Shown: one piece after another, positions 1 to 6,989 of the stretch
How the letters are laid out: the number at the start of each line of letters is the position of its first letter
Numbering within the stretch: the stretch's first letter is position 1
From: a virus
Strand: one strand, 5' to 3'
Length of the DNA: 28,043 nucleotides
Virus record (IMG/VR): IMGVR_UViG_3300030102_000198
Span: 1 to 28,043 of that record
Made by a program: the position numbers and the translations under genes
The notes under the pieces: model-generated
The model's input: the letters and a program-made list of their open reading frames with translations, nothing else
What the model was told of the DNA's origin: nothing
Database searches by the model: none

Positions 1-191
1 AATCTGGCAAACCATCTACCCAAGGACCAAAAGCTACAGGTGAAAGATATCTACCTGCAAAAGCTATTAAAGCAATGTCATCTTCTCAATATGCCGCCTC
101 TTCTGCTAAGAAAAGAAAAGATAAAGCGGCTGGCAAACAGTTTTCTAAACAACCTAAGTCTGCCGCACGTATTGCTAAGAGGTTCAGATGA
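1..191 (+). CDS. C-terminal part of a small basic phage protein (start outside window)
   Basis: The frame is open from base 3 and ends with TGA at 189-191; about 62 codons are visible and the start lies upstream of the window. The visible part is very rich in Lys, Arg, Ser and Ala, with a fully basic C-terminus (QPKSAARIAKRFR), so it probably binds nucleic acid or is disordered. Its stop overlaps the next start as ATGA, which indicates a shared transcript with translational coupling. It sits directly in front of the packaging genes. I do not recognise the family; a small packaging or head accessory role is only suggested by position. Confidence 0.6.
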   Translation, partial: SGKPSTQGPKATGERYLPAKAIKAMSSSQYAASSAKKRKDKAAGKQFSKQPKSAARIAKRFR

Positions 192-385
192 GTGCGTTTT
201 TACATATGCTTAAACCAGAAGAGCGTGATATTTTAAGAACCGTTGTCAAAAAGGTTCACTTCAAGCATTACCCTACAGAGTTTTGTACAGACTATGAGGC
301 TGATAAGCTCATAGCTTCTATTGGCCCTGAAGTAGTTGAAACGATGATTAAGATCGGCAAGGACTACAAGGTAAATGAAATTTAA
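188..385 (+). CDS. Small conserved-looking phage protein upstream of terminase
   Basis: This 65-residue protein starts at an ATG in an ATGA overlap with the upstream gene, with AGAGG about 6 nt before it. It is mixed-charge and predicted mostly helical (MLKPEERDILRTVVKKVHF at the N-terminus), with no membrane segment or catalytic motif. Its end overlaps the terminase start by 11 nt. The slot directly before the large terminase is where small terminase subunits often lie, but 65 residues is short for a TerS and I see no helix-turn-helix, so the TerS idea is only a possibility. Function unknown; it is real by spacing and coding quality. Confidence 0.65.
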   Translation: MSAFLHMLKPEERDILRTVVKKVHFKHYPTEFCTDYEADKLIASIGPEVVETMIKIGKDYKVNEI

Positions 386-1889
386 GTACAAACCAGATGG
401 TGAAGTCCTTAAATCTTTTATGAAGGATGACACTTTTTTTCGTGGTATTCGTGGTCCTGTTGGTTCTGGCAAATCAGTTGGTTGTTGCGTTGAAGTCTTT
501 AGACGAGCTTTAATGCAAAAGAAAAATGAACAGGGCATACGCAAAAGCCGTTGGGCAATCATAAGAAATACCAATCCTCAGTTACGCACAACAACAATAA
601 AGACTTGGTTAGACTGGTTTCCAGAAAATGAATGGGGCAAGTTTAGCTGGTCGGTTCCATATACACACAATATAAAACAAGGTGATTTGGAACTTGAAGT
701 AATCTTCCTAGCTCTCGACCGTCCAGAAGATGTCAAAAAATTACTCTCCCTAGAGCTAACTGGTATCTGGATCAACGAGGCTAGGGAGATACCTAAGTCA
801 ATCATTGATGCATGTACGATGCGCGTTGGTCGTTATCCATCTATGCGTGATGGTGGCCCTAGCTGGAGTGGGGTGATTGCAGATACCAACGCTCCAGAAG
901 AAGATCACTGGTGGCCTATAATGTCTGGTGAGGTTCCTATACCAGATCATATAAGTCGTGAAGAAGCTAAGATGATGGTGCTTCCCGATAACTGGAAGTT
1001 TTATACACAGCCATCTGGGATGCTTGAAGAGCGTGACGAAGAAGGTAATGTCATTAAATATAAAGCGAACAAGGAAGCTGAAAACCAAAAACATATGATG
1101 AACAGCTATTATCCAAACTTAATACAGGGTAAAGGCAAAAGCTGGATTGATGTATATGTAATGAATCGGCTTGGCTCAATACAGGATGGCAAGCCTGTTT
1201 ACAATATGTTTGCTTATGATCAACACGTAGCTGATGAAGAAATACCAGTAGCAGATGGCTTGCCTGTTTATGTGGGCTTGGACTTTGGTTTGACGCCAGC
1301 CGCTGTGTTTGGGCAAAAGGTTAGAGGTCGCTGGCTTATACTACAAGAAATTGTAGCTTTTGATATGGGCATTGTTCGTTTTGCAGAACTGTTGCGACAA
1401 GAGATTGCTGTAAAATATGGTAACTGCGAAATAAATATATTCGGTGATCCATCTGGCGATTTCCGTGCGCAAACAGATGAATCAACTCCATTTCAAGTAT
1501 TGCGTGGTGCTGGACTCAAAGCTAGGCCAGCCCCAAGTAATGATGTTGCACTAAGGCTTGAATCTGTAAGCGCTAGTCTAAATAGAATGGTTGATGGTCT
1601 GTCGGGTTTTTTAATTGACCCGAGATGTAAAGAAATTATCAAAGGGTTTGAAGGTGGCTATCAGTATCGCCGCATCCAAGTATCTGGTGAGCGATATGAT
1701 GATAGACCAGAAAAGAATCGTTTCTCTCATATTCATGATGCCTTGCAGTATTTGATGTTAGGTGCTGGTGAGGGTAGAGGTGTGCTTGGCGCTCAAGGTC
1801 ATCAACAGGTAATACAAGCTCGTAGAGACTTTGATGTGTTTACACGTCAGCCAAAGCAACGTAGGAAAGGTCTATGGGCGCGTATGTAA
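375..1889 (+). CDS. terL: Phage terminase large subunit (packaging ATPase/nuclease)
   Basis: This 504-residue motor protein drives DNA into the procapsid and cuts concatemers. The N-terminal ATPase has a Walker A motif GPVGSGKS (residues 27-34, Lys33) and a Walker B-like strand GIWINEA with catalytic Glu135; Asn replaces the usual Asp just before it. The C-terminal RNase H-like nuclease begins with YVGLDFGLTP (Asp303), followed by NIFGDPSGD and then HIHDALQYLML near residue 460, matching the three acidic positions of terminase nucleases. Length is normal for the family. The start ATG is preceded by AAGGTAA and lies 11 nt inside the upstream gene. After the stop come 61 nt without a gene before the next small protein. 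The type (headful or T7-like) cannot be decided here. Confidence 0.95.
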   Translation: MKFKYKPDGEVLKSFMKDDTFFRGIRGPVGSGKSVGCCVEVFRRALMQKKNEQGIRKSRWAIIRNTNPQLRTTTIKTWLDWFPENEWGKFSWSVPYTHNIKQGDLELEVIFLALDRPEDVKKLLSLELTGIWINEAREIPKSIIDACTMRVGRYPSMRDGGPSWSGVIADTNAPEEDHWWPIMSGEVPIPDHISREEAKMMVLPDNWKFYTQPSGMLEERDEEGNVIKYKANKEAENQKHMMNSYYPNLIQGKGKSWIDVYVMNRLGSIQDGKPVYNMFAYDQHVADEEIPVADGLPVYVGLDFGLTPAAVFGQKVRGRWLILQEIVAFDMGIVRFAELLRQEIAVKYGNCEINIFGDPSGDFRAQTDESTPFQVLRGAGLKARPAPSNDVALRLESVSASLNRMVDGLSGFLIDPRCKEIIKGFEGGYQYRRIQVSGERYDDRPEKNRFSHIHDALQYLMLGAGEGRGVLGAQGHQQVIQARRDFDVFTRQPKQRRKGLWARM

Positions 1890-1950
1890 TTTGTGCGTTG
1901 TATTGCAAAAACTCTGAGTTTAGATGTAAGCTATAGTTACTGAGGTTATT

Positions 1951-2166
1951 ATGTGCATTTTTAACAGACCATCGACACCTGCTCCAGATCCATCAGTTGA
2001 AGCTGAACGCAAAGAACGTATGGAAAAAGAGTTAGCTGAAACAAAGCAGATGAAGTCGCAAAACTTGCAAAAGGCTGTTAAGGCAAAGAAGAAAGGTGGC
2101 AGTGCTACTCATTCTTTACTTTCCAGTAAGGGCGGCGGCATTGGCTTTTACAACGAGTATTTGTAA
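1951..2166 (+). CDS. Small charged protein between terminase and portal
   Basis: This 71-residue protein has a Pro-rich N-terminus (MCIFNRPSTPAPDPSVEAER), a highly charged helical middle (Lys/Glu/Arg, likely coiled coil) and a Gly-rich end (SSKGGGIGFYNEYL). The start ATG has GAGGT five bases upstream. The stop overlaps the portal start as TAATG, so the two are probably coupled. Small proteins with a Ser-Leu-Leu plus Gly-rich tail are, as I recall, common at this position in marine podoviruses, without a known role. The N-terminal Cys2 is not preceded by a lipoprotein signal peptide, so I do not call it a lipoprotein. Probably a head or connector accessory, by position only. Confidence 0.7.
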   Translation: MCIFNRPSTPAPDPSVEAERKERMEKELAETKQMKSQNLQKAVKAKKKGGSATHSLLSSKGGGIGFYNEYL

Positions 2167-3698
2167 TGCATGATAAAGTTGCGGCGACGTATCTTAAACG
2201 GTATGAAAAAGCTCGTTCACATCGTTTACTCTTTGAATCATTGTTTGATGAATGCTATGAGTACGCTCTCCCACAACGCGAAGGGTTTACTAAACTTGCG
2301 GCAGGTCAAAGACGTGATGACAGAATATTTGATGAAACTGCTGTTGTTGGTGTGCAAGAGTTTGCATCACGTTTACAATCTGGTCTTGTCCCAAATTTTG
2401 CGCGTTGGGCAGATCTTGTCTCTGGTAGTGAAGTTCCAAAAGATCAAACTGAAGCTATTGATAATCAGTTGGAAGAGGTTACTGAATACGTCTTTCAGAT
2501 TATGCAGAACAGCAATTTTGGACAGGAAGCCCACGAAGCATTCCTTGATCTGGCTGTGGGAACAGGCTGTCTCCTTGTTGAAGAAGGTGACGCGTTAAAT
2601 CCAATACGCTTTAATGCTATACCACTACCACAGTTAGTTCTTGAAAATGGCGCTGATGATCGCATTGATCATGTATATAGAGAACGCAAGATACGACATA
2701 GCGATATACTTGTTGCATATCCTGATGCCATTGTATCTCCAATGCTTATGGATAAAATCTTACAAGAGCCTGATACTAAAGCTAACTTCTTAGAAGTTGT
2801 TTGCCGTATCTACGACAAGCCAAATGAAGAACACAACGCATACTTTGTTATATGCAAAGACACAAAAGAGCTTATTCATCAGGATACATTCAAAGGCGCT
2901 GGATCGAATCCGTTTATTTGTTTCCGCTGGTCTAAAGCGGCTGGTGAAGTTTATGGGCGTGGTCCTTTGGTCAACAGCCTTAGTGCAATCAAAACTACGA
3001 ACCTGACCATTGAACTCGTTCTTGAAAATGCGCAAATGGCTATATCTGGCATATATCAGATGGATGATGATGGTGTGATTAACACTGATTCAATCAACCT
3101 AGTCCCTGGAACTATAATTCCAAAAGCTCCAAACAGCCAAGGCTTGCAACCGATTAGAGCCGCTGGATCTTTTGATGTTGCAAATCTTATCCTTGGTGAC
3201 ATGCGTAATAACATCAAGCGTGCGCTTTATAATGATATGCTAGGCGATCCAAATCGCACACCTGCAACTGCTACCGAAGTTGCGGAACGTATGGCTGATC
3301 TATCTCGCCGCATTGGTTCTGCCTTTGGAAGATTGCAAGCTGAGTTTGTTCAGCCTGTTTTGCAACGAGTAGTTTATATTCTCAAAAAGCAGGGGCGCAT
3401 TGATGTCCCTACACTAAATGGGCGTGATGTTAAAATACGCTCTGTATCTCCGCTTGCTCAAGCTCAAGCCAATCAAGATATTGCATCTGTTGATAGGTTC
3501 CTTGAGATGGTAGGTGGACGCTTTGGCCCACAGATGGTAAACCTTTTAGTGTCATCTGAAGAGGCTTCTGCATTTTTAGCCAAGAAGTTTGGTGTGCCAG
3601 ATAATTTGATTCGTGATTCTCATGAACGTGCGGCACTTGCTCAAGCCATGCAACAGATGGCACAACAGCAATCAGGCATGGCTCCAACACAGGAATAA
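2166..3698 (+). CDS. Portal (head-to-tail connector) protein, T7 gp8-like
   Basis: This 510-residue protein is close in length to T7 gp8 (536) and resembles the bacteriophage head-to-tail connecting family: an N-terminal helical region with FDECYEYALPQREGF, FDETAVVGVQEFASRLQSGL and RWADL, a central beta-rich wing region, and a C-terminal helical crown ending in Gln/Met-rich sequence (AMQQMAQQQSGMAP). It forms the dodecameric ring at one head vertex through which DNA enters and leaves, and binds the terminase. It follows terL and the 71-aa gene and precedes the Bbp19-like and scaffold genes, the usual head order. The TAATG start junction and the AGGAATAATCATG junction to the next gene show tight operon packing. 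Confidence 0.92.
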   Translation: MHDKVAATYLKRYEKARSHRLLFESLFDECYEYALPQREGFTKLAAGQRRDDRIFDETAVVGVQEFASRLQSGLVPNFARWADLVSGSEVPKDQTEAIDNQLEEVTEYVFQIMQNSNFGQEAHEAFLDLAVGTGCLLVEEGDALNPIRFNAIPLPQLVLENGADDRIDHVYRERKIRHSDILVAYPDAIVSPMLMDKILQEPDTKANFLEVVCRIYDKPNEEHNAYFVICKDTKELIHQDTFKGAGSNPFICFRWSKAAGEVYGRGPLVNSLSAIKTTNLTIELVLENAQMAISGIYQMDDDGVINTDSINLVPGTIIPKAPNSQGLQPIRAAGSFDVANLILGDMRNNIKRALYNDMLGDPNRTPATATEVAERMADLSRRIGSAFGRLQAEFVQPVLQRVVYILKKQGRIDVPTLNGRDVKIRSVSPLAQAQANQDIASVDRFLEMVGGRFGPQMVNLLVSSEEASAFLAKKFGVPDNLIRDSHERAALAQAMQQMAQQQSGMAPTQE

Positions 3699-3700
3699 TC

Positions 3701-3961
3701 ATGACAAAGCCCAATATTGGTTTGGATGGCTTTGCCAGACGTTCTGAAGATGATGAACGCATATCACTAGATATTGCGGCATTATTTTCAAAACCCTCTG
3801 GCAAATCTGTTCTAAAGTATTTACGTTCTATAACTATCGAAGCTGTCAATGGCCCAGCTGTAAGTGATGCTGAACTCCGTCATATGGAGGGGCAAAGGTA
3901 TTTAGTTGGATTAATTGAACGGCGTATCAATCACGGTAACAAGGTAAAGAGCAATGAATGA
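3701..3961 (+). CDS. Bbp19-like small phage protein
   Basis: An 86-residue protein with a C-terminal segment typical, as far as I can recognise, of the Bbp19 group of small proteins found between portal and scaffold genes in BPP-1-like and related podoviruses: LFSKPSGKSVLKYLRSIT followed by DAELRHMEGQRYLVGLIERR. These are short helical proteins of unknown function. The start ATG has AGGAATAATC just upstream, overlapping the portal stop, and its own end overlaps the scaffold start by 8 nt. No catalytic motif or membrane segment. The family call comes from memory of the pattern and would need a profile search; the gene itself is certain by spacing and coding signal. Confidence 0.75.
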   Translation: MTKPNIGLDGFARRSEDDERISLDIAALFSKPSGKSVLKYLRSITIEAVNGPAVSDAELRHMEGQRYLVGLIERRINHGNKVKSNE

Positions 3962-4682
3962 AGTTACAGATAATGTAGAAACAGAAACCTCTATGATTTC
4001 TGCGGAAGCACCTGTGGTGGATGAAAGACCAGAGTGGCTCCCTGAAAAATTTAAGTCACCTGAAGATCTTGTATCATCTTACTCAGCTTTAGAAACAAAG
4101 CTTGGTAAGGGGCAAGAAGAGATTCGGCAAAGCGTCAAAGATGAAATGCTTGCTGAAACATTTAAGGATAGGCCAGAGACAGCTGGTGATTATGTTTTGC
4201 CAGAAATTATTGATGAATCACAAGCTGTTGATAACGAGCTTCTTAACTGGTGGTCTGAGTTTTGCTTTGAGCATGGGTATGGGCAAGATAAATTTGCTGA
4301 TGGTATTGCTAAATATGCAACTGCAATTCAAGAAGCAATCCCAGATATTGAACAAGAACGTGAAAAGCTTGGCGAAAATGCTGATGCGCGTATCGAAGCT
4401 GTGCAACTATGGGCAAATAAGTTTTTTGATGAATCACATATGGGCGCTTTAGAACGGCTTGGCCAAACATCCGAAGGGATTGAAGTCTTGGAAAAAGTTA
4501 TGGAAGCTATGAAAGGCTCAAGTCTTAATGGCACTTCTGAAACACAATCAGGAATTACAGAAGAGGATTTGAAATCTATGATGAATGATCCTCGCTACTG
4601 GAAACAGGGCGCACGTGATTCTGGTTTTGTTCAGCAGGTGAATGATGGATTTGCTAAACTTTACAGGCAAGGGTCTGTATGA
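3954..4682 (+). CDS. Capsid assembly scaffolding protein
   Basis: This 242-residue acidic, mostly helical protein directs coat-protein assembly inside the procapsid and then leaves. The hallmark is the N-terminal RPEWLPEKFKSPEDLVSSYS followed by LETKLGK, common to T7 gp9-type and other podoviral scaffolds, with an extended acidic N-terminus before it. The middle is helical with many Glu/Gln, and the C-terminal part (MMNDPRYWKQGARD, then FVQQVNDGFAKLY) looks like the coat-binding helix-turn-helix. The start overlaps the previous gene by 8 nt. The last 41 nt overlap the following gp13-like gene in another frame. The major capsid gene follows after that one inserted gene. Confidence 0.88.
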   Translation: MNEVTDNVETETSMISAEAPVVDERPEWLPEKFKSPEDLVSSYSALETKLGKGQEEIRQSVKDEMLAETFKDRPETAGDYVLPEIIDESQAVDNELLNWWSEFCFEHGYGQDKFADGIAKYATAIQEAIPDIEQEREKLGENADARIEAVQLWANKFFDESHMGALERLGQTSEGIEVLEKVMEAMKGSSLNGTSETQSGITEEDLKSMMNDPRYWKQGARDSGFVQQVNDGFAKLYRQGSV

Positions 4683-5193
4683 CGATCTAGCGATTATACC
4701 AGCTAATGAATATCATGCTGGTGTATTGCAACATAATTTACGCTCTACTGATTTAAGAGAGTGTATGATTGGTGGGTCAACGCCTTGGAGGGCGTTGCAC
4801 CTACCTCTTTCTATTCCAAAAGCAGAAACATTTACAACCTTATCCCCAGATGACAAGCCTATCTGTATGTTTGGGACTGTACCGCTTTCAATATCAGATG
4901 GGATATCTAGTGCATCTATATGGTTGTTGGGCAGTTATGACCTTGATAAATATGGTCGGACATGGTTGCGGCTAACACATTCTGTGTTTGATTACTTTTT
5001 AGAACGATATGATGTTGTCGAAAATATTGTTCCTATTGACCATAAAAAAACAATACGTTGGTTACAGTTTGCTAAATGTATGTTTGCCCAACAGGAAACT
5101 CTTATAAATGGATTTCCCTGTGTAAGATTTGTGCGTTGCGCTCCTCATATAATAGTGTCATTCCAGAATGATGAATGGCCTATTTCTAACTGA
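4642..5193 (+). CDS. T7 gp13-like acetyltransferase-fold protein (DUF2833 type)
   Basis: A 183-residue protein resembling T7 gp13 and related DUF2833 proteins, which have a GNAT-like fold. The C-terminal half carries the characteristic run: IWLLGSYDLDKYGRTWLRLT, then VFDYFLERYDVVENIV, then TIRWLQFAKCMF, where the helix after an Arg-Trp-Leu is typical. I cannot see a convincing complete acetyl-CoA loop, so enzymatic activity is uncertain. The start is ambiguous: two consecutive ATGs (4642, 4645) with AGGTG immediately upstream lie inside the scaffold gene; no other in-frame ATG occurs until the middle of the domain. In T7 the counterpart lies between the nozzle and gp14 genes and helps virion morphogenesis; here it lies between scaffold and coat. 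Relocation is the odd feature. Confidence 0.72.
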   Translation: MMDLLNFTGKGLYDDLAIIPANEYHAGVLQHNLRSTDLRECMIGGSTPWRALHLPLSIPKAETFTTLSPDDKPICMFGTVPLSISDGISSASIWLLGSYDLDKYGRTWLRLTHSVFDYFLERYDVVENIVPIDHKKTIRWLQFAKCMFAQQETLINGFPCVRFVRCAPHIIVSFQNDEWPISN

Positions 5194-5275
5194 CAGCCCC
5201 TCTGGGATAACTGGATGACGAGCGAAATGGACAACCACACTTGTAGTAACTTAACTTTGAAAAAGGACTGATATT

Positions 5276-6088
5276 ATGGCGAGTACAATAGATGTCGCAT
5301 TTATCAAGCAGTTCGAAACCGAAGTTCACATGGCGTATCAGCGTATGGGTTCTAAGCTAAAGAACACTGTTCGCAATAACAATGTGAGCGCGAGTGTTGC
5401 TCGTTTCCAAAAAATCGGTGCTGGCACTGCTTCAACTAAATCACGCAACGGCAATGTGACTCCTATGGAACTGGAACACACCACTGTTGAAGTGACAATG
5501 ACTGATCATTATGCCGCTGAGTATATTGATAAGTTGGATGAACTGAAGATCAATATTGATGAGCGTCAAGCTGTTGCCACATCTGCGGCGGCGGCTTTGG
5601 GTCGTAAGACTGACGAGCTTATCTATACAGCTATGGATGCAGGTGCTAACGGTACACAGATTCATGACACTGGTTCCGCTTTAGCTAAAGCAGACTTGCT
5701 GACTTTGTTTGAAACATTTGGTACAGCCAATGTTCCTGAAGATGGTCAGCGTTACTTAGCTATGCATCCAAAGGGTTTTGCTGATCTATTCTTGATTGAT
5801 GAGTTTGCCTCATCAGATTATGTTGGCGAACAGAACCTGCCATTTGCTGGCGGCATGACCATGAAGCAATTCCTTGGTTTCCAGATCTTCTCAACATCAG
5901 CTGTCACAGCTGGTAAAAACATGGCGTATCACAACATGGCTGTTGGCCTTGGTGTGAACTCTGATGTTTCTACTGAAGTGAACTATGTGCCTGAGAAGGT
6001 ATCTCACTTAACTGTTTCTTCGATGTCCATGGGTGCTGTTGTGATTGACGCAAACGGTGTCTATGAAGTCTTAGACAATAACACATAA
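5276..6088 (+). CDS. Major capsid protein
   Basis: This 270-residue coat protein follows the scaffold gene. It begins MASTIDVAFIKQFETEVH, with an N-terminal arm and KNTVR, then a middle acidic-helix segment (YAAEYIDKLDELKINIDERQ) and a DELIYTAMDAGANG segment, ending in a beta-rich C-terminus. It resembles the phage capsid family seen in many alphaproteobacterial phages with an HK97-like fold; the fold is inferred, not visible. The ribosome site AAAAAGGA lies about 8 nt before the ATG. An 82-nt gap upstream holds no gene and may contain a weak promoter (TGGACA, 17 nt, TTAACT at about 5229-5257), too poor to call. Its codons favour frequent synonyms, as expected for an abundant protein. Confidence 0.88.
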   Translation: MASTIDVAFIKQFETEVHMAYQRMGSKLKNTVRNNNVSASVARFQKIGAGTASTKSRNGNVTPMELEHTTVEVTMTDHYAAEYIDKLDELKINIDERQAVATSAAAALGRKTDELIYTAMDAGANGTQIHDTGSALAKADLLTLFETFGTANVPEDGQRYLAMHPKGFADLFLIDEFASSDYVGEQNLPFAGGMTMKQFLGFQIFSTSAVTAGKNMAYHNMAVGLGVNSDVSTEVNYVPEKVSHLTVSSMSMGAVVIDANGVYEVLDNNT

Positions 6089-6099
6089 GGAGTTAGATC

Positions 6100-6363
6100 A
6101 TGGCATATTCTTCCGCAGGTCTTACTCGTATGGCAGGTGGTGGCGGTCATAGCCTTTGGTTCTATGATTCAACTGACGCTCTTACCGCTGTTCGTGTATC
6201 TGGATACTTTAATGACGCGGCTGGCATGTTAAATGTTGGCGATGTTATTTTTGTTTACGATAGTGATGCGCCAACAATGGGTATCTCTGTTGTATTATCT
6301 AACACAGGTTCTGTTGTTGACATTGCTGATGGTACAGCATTGACAATGACTGACACTGACTAA
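6100..6363 (+). CDS. Small capsid-associated protein downstream of coat gene
   Basis: This 87-residue beta-rich protein starts 11 nt after the coat stop behind an AAGGAG ribosome site. The sequence pattern SSAGLTRMAGGGGHSLWFYD, then ALTAVRVSGYFNDAAGMLNV, GDVIFVYDSD and a closing SVVDIADG resembles small proteins that follow the coat gene in many marine podoviruses. A decoration or head-fibre-anchoring role is inferred from position, size and probable high expression; nothing catalytic is visible. A strong hairpin with a GTAA loop follows within 10 nt of the stop, separating it from the gatekeeper gene. Confidence 0.7.
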   Translation: MAYSSAGLTRMAGGGGHSLWFYDSTDALTAVRVSGYFNDAAGMLNVGDVIFVYDSDAPTMGISVVLSNTGSVVDIADGTALTMTDTD

Positions 6364-6371
6364 AGGATGTG

Positions 6372-6393
6372 GGGAGGGGCGTAAGCCTCTCCC
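6372..6393 (+). terminator. Hairpin between capsid and tail genes (processing site or weak terminator)
   Basis: GGGAGGGGC, loop GTAA, then GCCTCTCCC form a 9-bp stem with one G-U pair and a GNRA-type tetraloop. It starts 8 nt after the stop of the small capsid protein and is followed by TCTACCTGC rather than a U-run, then the ATG of the gatekeeper gene at 6405. It could be a weak terminator, an RNase III or end-protection site keeping capsid mRNA stable, or a brake on gatekeeper translation, whose start lacks a good ribosome site. Confidence 0.6.
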
Positions 6394-6404
6394 TCTACCT
6401 GCTA

Positions 6405-6989
6405 ATGAGTACAGCGGCTAATTCATCCATCGATATTTCGGCACGTGCTTTAACTCTCATTGGCGCGGACCCTATATCTTCTTTTACTGACAATACAACT
6501 GAAGCAACGATTGCAAACAATATGTATGAAGATGTCGCTCGCGCATCTTTGTGTCAAACTCGTTGGAGGTTTGCAACAAATCAAGCTGTGTTGAATCAGC
6601 TTACCAGTGTGCCTACTGGCAGATTTGATGTGGCTCACCAGCTACCATCTGATTATCTTTTAGTTCATGCTGTTACTGTAAATGATTTATTGATTCAATA
6701 TTCTATATACGGTGACAAAGTTTATTCTGATTCTGCAACTAGCGATCAGTTAGTTGTTGATTATACCTTTAGAGCAAACGAAGAAACTTGGCCTTCATAT
6801 TTTACTTTAGCTGTGCAGTATCAGCTTGCGGCAATGTTTGCTACCTCAATAGCTAGAGACGATGGACTTGCAAATGCTATGGAGCAAAAAGCAGATAGGC
6901 TTATGGCTAAAGCTCGTAATCTTGATAGCCAGCAACAAACAACACGCAAGCTAGTTACGAATAGGTTTAAAAATGAAAGGTTAAGTTAA
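6405..6989 (+). CDS. Tail tubular protein A-like gatekeeper (T7 gp11-like)
   Basis: This protein (194 residues from ATG 6405) is a short-tail adaptor that sits below the portal and holds the DNA in. The N-terminus is typical: DISARALTLIGADPISSF, then NNMYEDVARASLCQTRWRFA, followed by LPSDYLLVHAVTV and a C-terminal pair of helices with YFTLAVQYQLAAMFATSIA and MAKARNLDSQQQ. T7 gp11 is 196 residues. A GTG at 6369 in the same frame would add 12 residues but would run through the hairpin, so I choose ATG 6405; no clear Shine-Dalgarno is visible for it, only pyrimidine-rich sequence. The end overlaps the nozzle gene by one nucleotide (TAATG). Confidence 0.88.
   Translation: MSTAANSSIDISARALTLIGADPISSFTDNTTEATIANNMYEDVARASLCQTRWRFATNQAVLNQLTSVPTGRFDVAHQLPSDYLLVHAVTVNDLLIQYSIYGDKVYSDSATSDQLVVDYTFRANEETWPSYFTLAVQYQLAAMFATSIARDDGLANAMEQKADRLMAKARNLDSQQQTTRKLVTNRFKNERLS

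Noticed and set aside
1900-1950. Possible promoter upstream of the 71-aa gene (TTGCAA and TATAGT)
   Set aside because: The two hexamers are about 23 nt apart, too far for a standard promoter, and genes on both sides fit one operon.
2170-2598. 142-codon plus-strand frame overlapping the portal gene
   Set aside because: It is a +1 frame of the portal gene with Leu/Lys-biased composition and no ribosome site; the portal frame has clear family motifs.
5222-5262. Possible promoter before the coat gene (TGGACA, 17 nt, TTAACT)
   Set aside because: The -35 is good but the -10 matches at only three of six positions; mentioned only as a weak possibility.
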